16,712 bases of DNA from Chitinivibrionia bacterium. GTDB taxonomy: Bacteria; Krumholzibacteriota; Krumholzibacteriia; WVZY01. A program made the position numbers and the translations under genes. The stretch spans positions 1-16,712 of the forward strand of contig JACQXT010000001.1 of the NCBI GenBank assembly GCA_016208665.1, written 5' to 3'. The notes under the pieces are model-generated. The model was given only the letters and a program-made list of their open reading frames with translations. It made no database searches and was not told the DNA's origin. Shown in pieces: positions 6,501-14,390 of this stretch. Numbering within the stretch: position 1 is the stretch's first letter; each line of letters begins with the position of its first letter.

Positions 6501-6843
6501 AAATCAACGTGAGCGCCCCATTCTCGTTCGTCGTGACGATGCGGAAAGAAACGCTGCCGCCGCTCTGTATGGGGCTGTTGCCGGTACGGAAGACAGCTTT
6601 CTCATCCGAGGCGACGGAGGACCAGCCTTTTGGGGCGACGATATCCTCTATCGAGGCGCTTTGATCCTCGATCGTAACTCCGTAGATAGCGGTATTCCCC
6701 GCAGAGACCGTGATCAGGATGACCGATGCGCCGTTCTCGCCGGCGAGCACGCTCTTCTGAACGGATGGACCGGAAGCCATGCTGGCGGCGGGAATGAAGG
6801 CAAGCAATAAAATGACAATTGAGGTTGCGAGCAGGTGCTTCAT
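6457..6843 (-). CDS. Small secreted beta-rich protein of unknown function
   Basis: A 128-aa exported protein. Signal peptide at residues 1-23 (MKHLLATSIVILLLAFI, cleavage near SMA-S). The mature chain alternates short hydrophobic strands with Gly/Ser/Asn turns (SVILITVSAG, YGVTIEDQS, GWSSVASDEKAVFRTG, SIQ-like PIQSGGSVSFRIV, ALTLIFKDA). This suggests a single immunoglobulin-like or fibronectin-like domain of the kind found in cell-surface proteins, but I cannot name a family. ATG 6843 is supported by a perfect AGGAGGT (6849-6855, minus strand) 5 nt upstream. The gene has its own promoter at 6995-7024 and terminator at 6398-6427, so it is a single-gene unit. The strong ribosome site and consensus promoter suggest high expression. 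Confidence 0.75.
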   Translation of the reverse strand: MKHLLATSIVILLLAFIPAASMASGPSVQKSVLAGENGASVILITVSAGNTAIYGVTIEDQSASIEDIVAPKGWSSVASDEKAVFRTGNSPIQSGGSVSFRIVTTNENGALTLIFKDAKTQIGGKKTI

Positions 6844-6994
6844 GAGTGACCTCCTATGATTGTGTCTTTCAAAGGTGCGATCTGCAGGCGGTCGTAACTT
6901 CACAAATTACTTTAACTGTAGCTGGCACCTCCTTGAAGCTACCGAGAATATCCTATTTATTCCAGGGTTGCCCGTTTGGCCCCTCGGATTCCTA

Positions 6995-7024
6995 ATTATA
7001 CCATATTCGGAAGGACGGTGTCGA
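6995..7024 (-). promoter_or_regulatory. Sigma-70-type promoter with long leader
   Basis: On the minus strand TCGACA (7024-7019, five of six matches) and a perfect TATAAT (7000-6995) are 18 bp apart. Predicted start near 6988 gives about 145 nt of untranslated leader before ATG 6843. The leader contains a GTAGC/GCTAC hairpin whose loop carries a second AAGGAGG not followed by a start codon at usable distance. No known riboswitch was recognised there. Confidence 0.6.
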
Positions 7025-7077
7025 GATGAGAATCAGCAGAAACCTCGAAAGGCAGCGATAAACCAACCCGGAGAGAT

Positions 7078-7118
7078 GCTATAACTTACTATATGACAAT
7101 AGAATAGATAAGCTATAG
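7078..7118 (-). other. Imperfect AT-rich hairpin across the stop codon of the methyltransferase gene
   Basis: GCTATAACTTA at 7078-7088 is nearly complementary to the segment ending CTATAG at 7118, with an inner CTAT/ATAG pairing. It includes the TAG stop codon (7113-7115). There is no T-run, so termination is uncertain; it may stabilise or end the message. The rest of 6904-7112 holds the promoter for the next minus-strand gene and nothing else I can support. Confidence 0.25.
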
Positions 7119-8957
7119 GGCATCCATTATTCGCAGAACCGAATCGTACTTCCCGAAGGGAGGCATGATATACGCGCCGGCGATTCTGGGCAGGCTCCTG
7201 CAACCGGCCAAGGCCTCCTGTGAAATTTTAATTCCCAGCTCGCGCGCCTTGTCTCCGGTAGGCGCCTTGGCCATTGCGTCGCGAACGCGCTGTGGGATGT
7301 GCATGCCCGGAACCTCGTTGTGAAGGAACTCGGCGTTCTTATGGCTTGTCAGGGGAAGGATGCCGACGAGGACCGGAATGGGCGAGCCGGCCGTCAGTTC
7401 AAGAAAACGTTCAAGAAGAGAAGGATCGTACACCGGCTGAGTCAGGGCGAATTCCGCGCCGGCCTTGACCTTCTCATGAAATCGGCGCACTTCCGTTTCC
7501 ATGTCGATGGCCGCGGGATTGGCGCCGACGCCGATGGCGAATCCGGTGACCCCTTCAAGAGATTTCCCTGAAGGATCGAGGCCGTTATTCATTGCCTTGA
7601 TGATGCGGACAAGCCCGATGGAGTCCACGTCGTATACCGCGGTCGCGTCGGGATAGTCGCCGAGTTTCGGCGGATCGCCGGTGATGACGAGGATATTTTT
7701 CAATCCCATGGCATGCGCGCCTATCAGATCGGATTGCATTCCCAGCAGATTTCGATCTCTGCAGCAGTAGTGCAAAATGGTTTCGATACCTACACGCTGC
7801 TCGATCAGCGTTGCCAGGGCCATGGGACTCATACGGGCGCTCGCTCGAGGCCCGTCGGCGATATTAATGGCGTCTGCACCGCCGATTTTCATCAACCGGG
7901 CGCCTTCCAGGGGCACAGAGGAGTCGAGCCCTCGGGGAGGATCGATCTCCACGCTGATGAGAAATTTCCTGCCCATCAAGCCGGCGAACCTGCTTCGCTC
8001 TTTGAAGGGCACTTCCGGGATGGCACGAACCGACGTCGGCGGCATCATTCTCTCCGCCGATTCGATGTGAACGGGCTGGAGCGCCCGGATTGCATTGCGC
8101 ATCGCCCTGATATGGTCCGGCGTAGTGCCGCAGCAGCCTCCGACTATGGAGACTCCGGACTGGATAAAGCGTTTTGCGTACTCCGCCATATACTCCGGGG
8201 ACGTCAGGTAAAGGAACCTTCCTTCAACGATGCGGGGCGCGCCTGCGTTGGGCTGCGCCGACATCGGTTTGTCGGTGAGGGGGCGCATTTTCTCGATGAT
8301 CTCAAGCATGGGTTGGGGGCCGATGCTGCAGTTGCAGCCGATGGCGGCGACGTCGAGTTCGGAAAGCGCGGCCGCGACCTGTTCGGGAGATTCGCCCATG
8401 ATTGTTTCGCCTTCCTCGGTGAAGGTCAGCTGCGCAATGATGGGCAGATCCGAGCATGCGCGAACGGCCTCAATCGCGATCTTCACCTCTTCGAGGCCGT
8501 GAATGGTTTCGATGCAGAAGAGATCGATGAACGGAGCGAGGGCTCCCGCCTGTTCCTCGAATGCTCGCAGGGCTTCCGGCGTCGAGACGTTTCCCAATGG
8601 TTTCAGCGGTTTGCCGAGGGGACCGATGGATCCGGCGACATAGGCGCCGCCGCCGGCGACGGCCCGTGCGATGCGCCCGCCCGCCTCATTGATGTCGCGC
8701 ACGCGATCCTCGATGCCGAATGCCGCGAGCTTGTAGCGGTTGGCTCCGAACGTATTTGTCTCGAGGATATCCGCGCCGGCATGCAGATACTCCGTATGGA
8801 TTTCTTCGACGAGCTGCGGGCGTGTGATATTGAGATCGTCGAAGCAGGTGTTTATGAATATGCCCTTGGAATAGAGCATCGTTCCCATCGCGCCGTCGGC
8901 GAGAAGGATGCGCCTGCGGATTTCCTCCAAAAACAGTTTTCGCATTGAAGCTTTCAT
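7113..8957 (-). CDS. yitJ: Bifunctional homocysteine S-methyltransferase / methylene-THF reductase (YitJ type)
   Basis: A 614-aa fusion matching Bacillus YitJ in length and order. Residues 1-300 are a Hcy-binding (S-methyltransferase, MetH module-1 type) barrel with LLADGAMGTML at 18-28, ETNTFGAN at 66-73 and zinc cysteines in GCNC (208/210) and GGCCGT (275-276). Residues 325-614 are a MetF-like FAD reductase: ISVEIDPPRGLD, the HYCCRDRN loop, ITGDPPKLGDYP, FALTQPVYD and a final NVGI-like VLVGILPL strand. The enzyme would generate 5-methyl-THF and transfer methyl to homocysteine, making methionine. It lacks the cobalamin and reactivation modules of full MetH. ATG 8957 is chosen because GGAGGA lies just upstream and conserved sequence starts immediately; upstream in-frame sequence to 9089 is not family-like. 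No SAM or cobalamin riboswitch is visible upstream. Confidence 0.93.
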   Translation of the reverse strand: MKASMRKLFLEEIRRRILLADGAMGTMLYSKGIFINTCFDDLNITRPQLVEEIHTEYLHAGADILETNTFGANRYKLAAFGIEDRVRDINEAGGRIARAVAGGGAYVAGSIGPLGKPLKPLGNVSTPEALRAFEEQAGALAPFIDLFCIETIHGLEEVKIAIEAVRACSDLPIIAQLTFTEEGETIMGESPEQVAAALSELDVAAIGCNCSIGPQPMLEIIEKMRPLTDKPMSAQPNAGAPRIVEGRFLYLTSPEYMAEYAKRFIQSGVSIVGGCCGTTPDHIRAMRNAIRALQPVHIESAERMMPPTSVRAIPEVPFKERSRFAGLMGRKFLISVEIDPPRGLDSSVPLEGARLMKIGGADAINIADGPRASARMSPMALATLIEQRVGIETILHYCCRDRNLLGMQSDLIGAHAMGLKNILVITGDPPKLGDYPDATAVYDVDSIGLVRIIKAMNNGLDPSGKSLEGVTGFAIGVGANPAAIDMETEVRRFHEKVKAGAEFALTQPVYDPSLLERFLELTAGSPIPVLVGILPLTSHKNAEFLHNEVPGMHIPQRVRDAMAKAPTGDKARELGIKISQEALAGCRSLPRIAGAYIMPPFGKYDSVLRIMDAL

Positions 8958-9309
8958 GCATTCCTCCGCCGCTGAGACAACGCGCAATCCGAGGGAACAG
9001 GAAGCGCGCTCCGATGTCCGGCGGCCCGAACGAAGGGCGATCCGCTCAACGACATGCCGAATGATCCGACAGGCCGCCGCAGCGAACACAATGCCAGGAA
9101 GATGCGCCCGAAGTCAACGCAAAATATGGAAGGTCTTCACCAATGAAAAATGTGTTTCGGATTGGGTAACCCGTGTTGTAGAGTACAAACTCATAAATCG
9201 ATGCGGGGCGCTGAACCATTGCCGGCCGTTTGGAGACCGATCTCAAGGGGCGGGGTACCAGCAGCCGCCATTGAGAAGAACTGATACCATACGCCAAAGA
9301 GGTTGAACC
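8958..9309. other. Divergent intergenic region without a gene
   Basis: About 350 nt between the divergent YitJ-type and 9310 genes. Frames on both strands are Arg/Ser/Ala-rich and lack ribosome sites, so I call no gene. Small symmetric elements are visible: GGGTAACCC (9164-9172) and TTGTA-gag-TACAA (9176-9188), which could be operator half-sites or chance. A weak plus-strand promoter candidate is TTGGGT (9162-9167) with TACAAA (9184-9189), 16 bp apart. A TTGACT occurs on the minus strand facing the YitJ-type gene but has no good -10 partner. Confidence 0.4.
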
Positions 9310-10011
9310 ATGCGAATTATTCTCGTGCTTGTCTTGTGCGTCGGATTTCTCCTCCCCATTGCGTTACAGGGAGCGAAGCTATACTTGAAGGACGGATCGG
9401 TCATCACGGGCGACCTTGTGGCTTCGAGGGAGGACAGTGTGTTTTTCAGAACTTCGTTCAGGGGGCTCGTGGCGTTTTCCGCCCGGGACGTGATGAAAAT
9501 CGAGCTGGCGGATTCACCGCCTCCCGCGTCGCGAGGAGAATCGCCGCCGTTTCCGGGTTTTACGAATGCGGAGCCGGGGAGCTTGTTCGTCCTGTTTCAG
9601 AACGAGAAATTATCGAGCAAGATTGTCGTGCATCGGGATATGGAGAAGGAGCTGTGCATGCAGGCGAACACGATCGAGCAGGCTCTCTTTGTGGATAACG
9701 AGTTGGCCTTTTCGTGTTCGGACTCGATCCCGGACAAGAAGATACGAAGCGGTCCGAACACCATTTATAAGAATACCATGCAATTCAAGGATATCAGGAT
9801 CGGGCTTCCGTCCGGGCCTCACTCGTGCCGGATCGTCATCGGCAACAGGGGAAGAACGGCGCATGCGAAACGGTTCGAGAATGAACCGCTCTATGAAACC
9901 CTTGAGCTGGGCAGCATCCTCGTATATCCCGCGAAAGCGACGACCGTCACCATTGATGTGAAAAAGAAAATGTGGGGAATGGGTGCGGCGAAGCTGCGCG
10001 CGATACAGTAG
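9310..10011 (+). CDS. Secreted hypothetical protein with N-terminal small beta domain
   Basis: A 233-aa exported protein of unknown function. Signal peptide about residues 1-22 (MRIILVLVLCVGFLLPIAL). Immediately after it is a 40-residue block LYLKDGSVITGDLVASRED ending in a V-x-KIE strand; this resembles the short Sm-like or SH3-like 'LKDG-x-V-x-G-x-V' domain found at the start of many exported proteins. A Pro/Ser linker (SPPPASRGESPP) at about 76-90 separates it from a beta-rich C-terminal part rich in Lys/Arg, ending ILVYPAKATTVTIDVKKKM, which resembles a PEGA-type or carbohydrate-binding beta sandwich but cannot be assigned. ATG 9310 has AAGAGG at 9297-9302, 7 nt upstream. The gene is convergent with the DUF116 gene, only 29 nt away, with no clear terminator between them. 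Confidence 0.75.
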   Translation: MRIILVLVLCVGFLLPIALQGAKLYLKDGSVITGDLVASREDSVFFRTSFRGLVAFSARDVMKIELADSPPPASRGESPPFPGFTNAEPGSLFVLFQNEKLSSKIVVHRDMEKELCMQANTIEQALFVDNELAFSCSDSIPDKKIRSGPNTIYKNTMQFKDIRIGLPSGPHSCRIVIGNRGRTAHAKRFENEPLYETLELGSILVYPAKATTVTIDVKKKMWGMGAAKLRAIQ

Positions 10012-10040
10012 GGGGGGCGGCCGGCGACGCAGCCTGGCGC

Positions 10041-10766
10041 TCAGGAGACGGAATCGCACAGGAATCGAAGCGTATATTCCAGTTCATCGTACTCGATGTG
10101 AGTCCCCTTGCACGGGCCCTGCGGGCGTATATTGGGAATGCCGAACACGGGGATTTTCGAGGAAACATCCCGGATTCCGAGAACGAGGTCCCGTTCGCAC
10201 GCGATGCCCACTACGGCGTCCGGATTGAATTTCTTGACTTCCTCAAGGATCCTCTCTCTCGCCTCCTTGGCGAGGCAGCGGGGAAGGAGAACAAGGACTC
10301 TTCTCTCCTTCTTCGCTTTGAGAGACGCCAGCGTCAGCGCGTTTGACACCTGAATAAAGGAATGTCCTACTTTGTCGCGGGAGATGCCCAATCTGCGTCC
10401 GATTCGCGAAGCCACCGTGGAAAGTTCGAAAAAGAATCCGTTTCCGATGCAGAAGCAGAAGCGCTTGTTACTGGTTGTCAGGAGCACCAGAACAGCCGCG
10501 TACCAGAAGAGCACGAGCAGGGACACGAGAGCGAAACAGAGTCCGACGTAGAGAGGTGCGGAGGGGGATAATTGGGTCAGCCGCGGGCTGATTAGATAGA
10601 GGAAGAAAAAGGCGGCGTCGATGATTATGAGGATGCTGAAAAGAAGAAGGGAAAGAAAGAGCCTGTTGCCGACGCGGATCTCTGCGGGTTGGATGATTTC
10701 ACCGTCCCATGCCTGCCACTCATCGCCCAATTTCCTGTCGCGTATATCCGGCTGATCGCTTCTCAT
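10041..10766 (-). CDS. DUF116-family membrane protein, short form
   Basis: A 241-aa protein with two membrane helices (about residues 36-60 and 72-97) followed by a cytoplasmic DUF116-like domain. Family hallmarks are visible: VLVLLPRCLAKEA at 157-169, the strand DAVVGIACERDLVLG at 183-197 and PNIRPQGPCKGTHIEYDE at 211-228. Typical DUF116 proteins carry a longer, Cys-rich middle between the PRCL and ACE motifs; here only about 25 residues separate them and the cysteines left are C164, C190 and C219. Function of the family is not established. The start at 10766 is chosen as the first ATG after the TPR gene, 46 nt downstream of its stop; its ribosome site is poor. The frame stays open upstream but overlaps the TPR gene with non-family sequence. 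It is the last gene of the nfeD-slipin-TPR cluster. Confidence 0.75.
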   Translation of the reverse strand: MRSDQPDIRDRKLGDEWQAWDGEIIQPAEIRVGNRLFLSLLLFSILIIIDAAFFFLYLISPRLTQLSPSAPLYVGLCFALVSLLVLFWYAAVLVLLTTSNKRFCFCIGNGFFFELSTVASRIGRRLGISRDKVGHSFIQVSNALTLASLKAKKERRVLVLLPRCLAKEARERILEEVKKFNPDAVVGIACERDLVLGIRDVSSKIPVFGIPNIRPQGPCKGTHIEYDELEYTLRFLCDSVS

Positions 10767-10812
10767 GGCTGGTCGGGAGACGGAAGCGGGCGCATCGCGC
10801 CCGGGATAGATT

Positions 10813-11952
10813 CTATTCGGGCTCAATTGATTCGAGCAATCTCCTGGCGGCGGTTCGCAGATCGGCATTGGCGTTCGAATGCTCGATCGAACGTTGGAGA
10901 TACTCCTTGGCCCGTTCGCGGTCGCCGCTCTTGATGCACAAACGCCCGAGTTCATAGTACGCTTCGGGATCGTCCGTCTTGCGATAGAGCACGTTCTGCA
11001 GAAGTTCTTCGGCATCTTTCAGCTGGTTGAGCGTGATGAAGAGCTTGCCGAGATTCATATGCGCATCCGTGAAATCCTCGCGCTGATGTATCGCCATGCG
11101 GAACTGCGCCACGGCTTCGGAGTACTTGCCCTGTAACACATACAGGTCGCCGAGCGCTTTTCGAGCTTCCGCATACTGCGGCCGCTCCTCGAGAGCGGCA
11201 TTGAGCATTTTCTCGGATTGAACGAATTGTCCCATTTCGAGGTGGCATACGCCTATCCAGTACATGGCTTCGGCATTGCGCGGATGTTTGCTGTAGATCT
11301 TCTGGTACTCCATCATCGCCTCATCGTATTTCTCCCGTTTCAGTAGCGTGAAACCGATCCCGAAACGAGCATCCAGCGATTCCGGTTCTCCCTTGAGGCC
11401 GCGGTAGAGGTACGTTGCGGCTTCGTAGTATTTTCCGTTGTGCGCATACACCCAGCCGAGATGAATATACGGGCGCGCATAGGACGGCTTGAGGGTTATG
11501 GCATGAATGAGGTTTCTCTCCGCGTCCTCGTAGCGTTGCATGTCCATGAGAAGCTTGCCGTACGACGCGAGCGCCTCGACGAACTCGGGATCCATCCGCA
11601 ATGCGATTTCGTATTCGGTCCGCGCCGCCTGATGCGATCCCATGGCTGCATACGCCTCCGCGGCATTATAGTGCAATTGCGGATCATTGGAATCGAGTTC
11701 AAGGGCGGTATTAAACTGCTCGAGCGCCTCCTCGTAATCGCCGCGGCCGAAGAGCGCCGCTCCGAGGTTCGTGTGAACGTCGGAATCGCCGCTCCGGTGC
11801 TCGAGCGAGGTCCTGAAGAAATCCACGGCGGCCGTCGTATCGCCGTTTTCGAGCGCCTTCACGCCGCGATTGTAGTAGAGAACCGCCATATCCTGGCAGG
11901 ATACGGATAGCGAGCATGCGCATGCAAGCAACGAAATAAACCTGAGCTTCAT
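10813..11952 (-). CDS. Exported tetratricopeptide repeat (TPR) protein
   Basis: A 379-aa protein made of about ten consecutive TPR units between residues 24 and 375, with the usual spacing of small and aromatic residues (for example LGAALFGRGDYEEALEQF, LGWVYAHNGKYYEAATYLY, YELGRLCIKSGDRERAKEYL). TPR superhelices bind partner proteins; the partner is unknown. The N-terminus MKLRFISLLACACSLSVSCQ is an export signal; Cys19 could be lipidated but the preceding residues (S-V-S) are not a standard lipobox. ATG 11952 has GGGAG about 9 nt upstream. It follows slipin after 105 nt and precedes DUF116 by 46 nt, all on the minus strand, so it may act as a scaffold with the membrane proteins of this cluster. 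Confidence 0.88.
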   Translation of the reverse strand: MKLRFISLLACACSLSVSCQDMAVLYYNRGVKALENGDTTAAVDFFRTSLEHRSGDSDVHTNLGAALFGRGDYEEALEQFNTALELDSNDPQLHYNAAEAYAAMGSHQAARTEYEIALRMDPEFVEALASYGKLLMDMQRYEDAERNLIHAITLKPSYARPYIHLGWVYAHNGKYYEAATYLYRGLKGEPESLDARFGIGFTLLKREKYDEAMMEYQKIYSKHPRNAEAMYWIGVCHLEMGQFVQSEKMLNAALEERPQYAEARKALGDLYVLQGKYSEAVAQFRMAIHQREDFTDAHMNLGKLFITLNQLKDAEELLQNVLYRKTDDPEAYYELGRLCIKSGDRERAKEYLQRSIEHSNANADLRTAARRLLESIEPE

Positions 11953-12029
11953 GTGTCGAATCTCCCGAGTTGTAAGCCTTCCGTTCCCTGTAGCGCAGCG
12001 GAATCATGCCGCCGGCAATCACGAACTAT

Positions 12030-12053
12030 GCCGAGTAAAAGACATGACTCGGC
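12030..12053 (-). other. Hairpin just after the slipin stop codon
   Basis: Perfect 7-bp stem GCCGAGT/ACTCGGC (12030-12036 with 12047-12053) with a 10-nt loop, 4 nt beyond the slipin stop. No T-run follows, so it is more likely a 3' stabilising or processing hairpin, or an incomplete terminator, between slipin and the TPR gene. Confidence 0.4.
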
Positions 12054-12057
12054 TGCG

Positions 12058-12801
12058 TTATTTTCTTTCAAGAAACGGCCTGATAATATCGATCGGAATC
12101 GGGAATATGATCGTCGAATTCTTCTCGGTCGCCACTTCGGTCAACGTCTGCAGGAAACGGAGCTGGAGCGTGACCGGATTCTGGCTGAGAACAGTGGCTG
12201 CTTCGAAAAGCTTCTCCGCCGCTTGTGCTTCTCCCGCCGCGTGGATGATCTTGGCTCTCCGTTCGCGTTCCGCTTCCGCTTGCCGTGCGATGGCCCGCTG
12301 CATCGCGACCGGGAGGTCTACGTGCTTTACCTCGACCAGCGATACTTTGATGCCCCACGAATCGGTCTGTTCGTCGATGATCTGCTGGAGCCGGTGGTTG
12401 ATCGTATCCCGCTCGGAAAGAAGCTGGTCGAGTTCCACCTGGCCCACGACGGAGCGGAGCGTCGTTTGAGCGAGCTGCGTGGTCGCATAGAGAAAATCCT
12501 CGACCTCGACAATGGCCTTGTCGGGCTGCATGACCCTGAAATACACAACGGCATTCACCTTGACCGAGACGTTATCCTTCGTTATGACGTCCTGAGGCGC
12601 AACATCCATTGCGACAACGCGGAGGCTGACGCGAATCATGCGGTCGATGACCGGAACGAGGATAACCAATCCGGGGCCCTTGACTCCCACGAGTCTTCCG
12701 AGCCTGAAGATCACGGCGCGCTCGTACTCCCGCAGGATTCGGATCGCGCTGCTCAGCAGCATGAGGCCAAGAAAAATAAGGACAAGCATGGAAATAGGCA
12801 T
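12058..12801 (-). CDS. Slipin (stomatin-like SPFH protein)
   Basis: A 247-aa stomatin/prohibitin-family membrane protein. One N-terminal hydrophobic segment at 3-20 ([17 protein letters not shown]) is followed by the slipin hallmark [13 protein letters not shown] (24-36), the SPFH core through about 185 ([57 protein letters not shown]) and an Ala/Glu-rich coiled coil at 166-205 ([18 protein letters not shown]). Slipins form ring or scaffold assemblies in membranes, and the archaeal homologue is the substrate cleaved by its NfeD partner. Its ATG follows the nfeD TAA with no gap, and its ribosome site AAGGAGGT lies inside the end of nfeD, so translation is coupled. The C-terminal hydrophobic stretch ([11 protein letters not shown]) fits the region cleaved in that archaeal system. 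Confidence 0.95.
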   Translation of the reverse strand: MPISMLVLIFLGLMLLSSAIRILREYERAVIFRLGRLVGVKGPGLVILVPVIDRMIRVSLRVVAMDVAPQDVITKDNVSVKVNAVVYFRVMQPDKAIVEVEDFLYATTQLAQTTLRSVVGQVELDQLLSERDTINHRLQQIIDEQTDSWGIKVSLVEVKHVDLPVAMQRAIARQAEAERERRAKIIHAAGEAQAAEKLFEAATVLSQNPVTLQLRFLQTLTEVATEKNSTIIFPIPIDIIRPFLERK

Positions 12802-14196
12802 TTATGAGACCTCCTTCGGTTCGGCCGGTTTGACCTTCAACTTCATACCGTGGATTTCCACGGCGGTCACTTTGGCGCCGGCGGGAATCCTCGAATCGCT
12901 GAACGCGTTCCAGTACTCGCCGTGAATGAAAACTGAACCCTCGGGATCGATATCGTCCTTCGCCGTGCCGGATTCGCCGATGATGCCGCGTTCTCCGGTG
13001 CTCACCTTCCTGCGCTGCGCGCGCAATCCCAATGCAACCGCGAACATGAAGAAGAGCGCCGTAAAAACGACCGATGGTATGATGACGGCGAGCGATACCC
13101 GCATGAACGGGAGCGGGGAATCGACGAACATGATGGATCCTATGATCATGGACACTATTCCTCCCACGGTGAGCAATCCACCCGATGTAATTTTGATTTC
13201 AAGAACGAACATGATGACGGCGCAAATGATGAGGGCGATGCCGCTGATATTGACCGGCAGAAGCTGAAACGAGAAAAAAGCCGTGATGATTGAAATGGCG
13301 CCGATGACGCCGGGGAAGATCGCTCCGGGATTCTGCAGCTCGAAAAACAATCCCAACATACCGAGAAGCATCAGGAGGTACGCGATATTCGGTTCGGAGA
13401 TCTTGCCGAGCAGCCGTTCGCGGAATGTCGGCGGCATAACGGTGATGTTTGCGTTTGCGGTTCGAAGCACCGTTTCGGTCCCGTTCATGGAGAGGCGCAT
13501 GCCGTCCATCTGATCGAGCAAATCCGCAACGTCGTTCGCGATGAAATCCACGACTCCGGCGTCGCGCGCCTCGGAAGCCGTGGAGGATATGCTCTCCCGA
13601 ACGATTCTTTCGACCCAGTCGGGATCCCTGTTTCGCTGCACCGCAATGCTTCTGGCGTAGGCGGCCGCGTCGTTGGTGACTTTGGCGGCCATCTCATCGT
13701 CCATGTCGCCTTCCCCGATCGCAACGGGATGAGCCGCACCGATATTGGTGCCGGGACACATCGCGGCGACGTGGGATGCGAGGGTTATCAAGGCGCCCGC
13801 GCTCGCGGCCCTGGCGCCGCTCGGATAGATGAACAGCACCACGGGCACCGGACTCGCGAGGATTCCTTTTATGATGCTTCTCATGGAAAGGTCCAGGCCT
13901 CCCGGAGTGTCCATGGTTATGAGAACACAGATCGGATGGGATTTTTCGGCCGCGGCGAGAAGCCGAAGCACGTATTCCGCCGTTATCGGACCGATCGCGC
14001 CTTCGATCGCGCCTTCGAAGACGGCGGCCGCGCCGTCAGCGGGAGGAGCGGGCGTTGAATCCGAGGCCGCCGCAGAGGGAGAGGCGTTCGCATCATGCGC
14101 TGAAACGTTCTGAGCGGAGTGAAAAGCGGCGATCAGCAACAGGAGGGCCGACGCGAGAAATATGTTCACAGCATCCCAGGAATCCCGTTTGTTCAT
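12802..14196 (-). CDS. nfeD: NfeD long-form membrane-bound ClpP-class serine protease
   Basis: A 464-aa protein. Residues 1-33 are a signal or anchor sequence, followed by an Ala/Ser/Pro linker to about 57. The ClpP-like protease domain spans about 58-235: PGGLD at 98-102, the nucleophile Ser132 in GARAASAGA and the general base probably Lys172 in AAKVTND, the Ser-Lys dyad known from the Pyrococcus homologue. Four to five membrane helices occupy about 270-392. The C-terminal OB-fold NfeD domain runs from about 400 (GERGIIGESGTAKDD, V-x-GEYWNAFSD, KVTAVEIHGMKLKV). It is expected to cleave the adjacent slipin and act in membrane quality control. The start at 14196 fits the signal sequence, although no good ribosome site is visible. 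A promoter is seen at 14265-14295. It is the first gene of a four-gene minus-strand cluster. Confidence 0.94.
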   Translation of the reverse strand: MNKRDSWDAVNIFLASALLLLIAAFHSAQNVSAHDANASPSAAASDSTPAPPADGAAAVFEGAIEGAIGPITAEYVLRLLAAAEKSHPICVLITMDTPGGLDLSMRSIIKGILASPVPVVLFIYPSGARAASAGALITLASHVAAMCPGTNIGAAHPVAIGEGDMDDEMAAKVTNDAAAYARSIAVQRNRDPDWVERIVRESISSTASEARDAGVVDFIANDVADLLDQMDGMRLSMNGTETVLRTANANITVMPPTFRERLLGKISEPNIAYLLMLLGMLGLFFELQNPGAIFPGVIGAISIITAFFSFQLLPVNISGIALIICAVIMFVLEIKITSGGLLTVGGIVSMIIGSIMFVDSPLPFMRVSLAVIIPSVVFTALFFMFAVALGLRAQRRKVSTGERGIIGESGTAKDDIDPEGSVFIHGEYWNAFSDSRIPAGAKVTAVEIHGMKLKVKPAEPKEVS

Positions 14197-14222
14197 GTTA
14201 TTTCAAGAAATCGAAAAGAGTT

Positions 14223-14243
14223 AAAAAGGCTTCGGAAGCCGAA
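14223..14243 (-). terminator. Short terminator-like hairpin in the nfeD leader, with an alternative fold
   Basis: On the minus strand GGCTT-CCG-AAGCC (14240-14228) is followed by five T residues (14227-14223), resembling a small intrinsic terminator about 20-40 nt after the predicted start point. The overlapping sequence TTCGG-CTT-CCGAA (14243-14231) forms a mutually exclusive hairpin. Both stems are only 5 bp, so attenuation is a tentative reading. Confidence 0.3.
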
Positions 14244-14264
14244 TTGCCTATCCGGCCGTTCTGG

Positions 14265-14295
14265 ATAATAGTACTCAAAAGAGAAATAATGTCAA
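14265..14295 (-). promoter_or_regulatory. Promoter of the nfeD-slipin cluster
   Basis: On the minus strand a perfect TTGACA (14295-14290) is followed either by TACTAT after 16 bp (14273-14268) or by TATTAT after 19 bp (14270-14265). The predicted start point is around 14258-14262, giving a leader of roughly 60 nt. The region between nfeD and the HNH gene otherwise holds only AT-rich sequence and a GC-rich inverted repeat near 14400-14415. Confidence 0.55.
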
Positions 14296-14390
14296 ATCTG
14301 CATTTTTTCTATCATTGCATTATTTTTGACGCCGAATCGCCCGAATTTCCCCCGTTCACGGCCGGTTGAAGGAACCGATAGTGCGGCTCG

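Noticed and set aside
6844..6994. Possible riboswitch in the leader of the small secreted protein
   Set aside because: GGGCAACCC and the GTAGC/GCTAC hairpin recall GEMM elements, but the core motif and overall fold could not be made on either strand.
7036..7071. 11-codon plus-strand frame after GGAAGG
   Set aside because: Too short, weak spacing, and it lies in the upstream region of a minus-strand promoter without other support.
7713..8948. 411-codon open frame on the plus strand
   Set aside because: It is antisense to the YitJ-type gene, and its Asp/Arg/Gly/His-rich translation is typical of high-GC shadow frames.
8958..9309. SAM or cobalamin riboswitch upstream of the methionine-synthesis gene
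   Set aside because: No GCCACTG cobalamin box and no SAM-type core could be found on the minus strand.
10767..11015. Upstream extension of the DUF116 reading frame
   Set aside because: It overlaps the well-supported TPR gene, and its Arg/Ser/Pro-rich sequence is not DUF116-like.
11953..12807. 284-codon open frame on the plus strand
   Set aside because: Antisense to slipin, which has full family motifs; the charged, His/Asp-rich translation has no recognisable domain.
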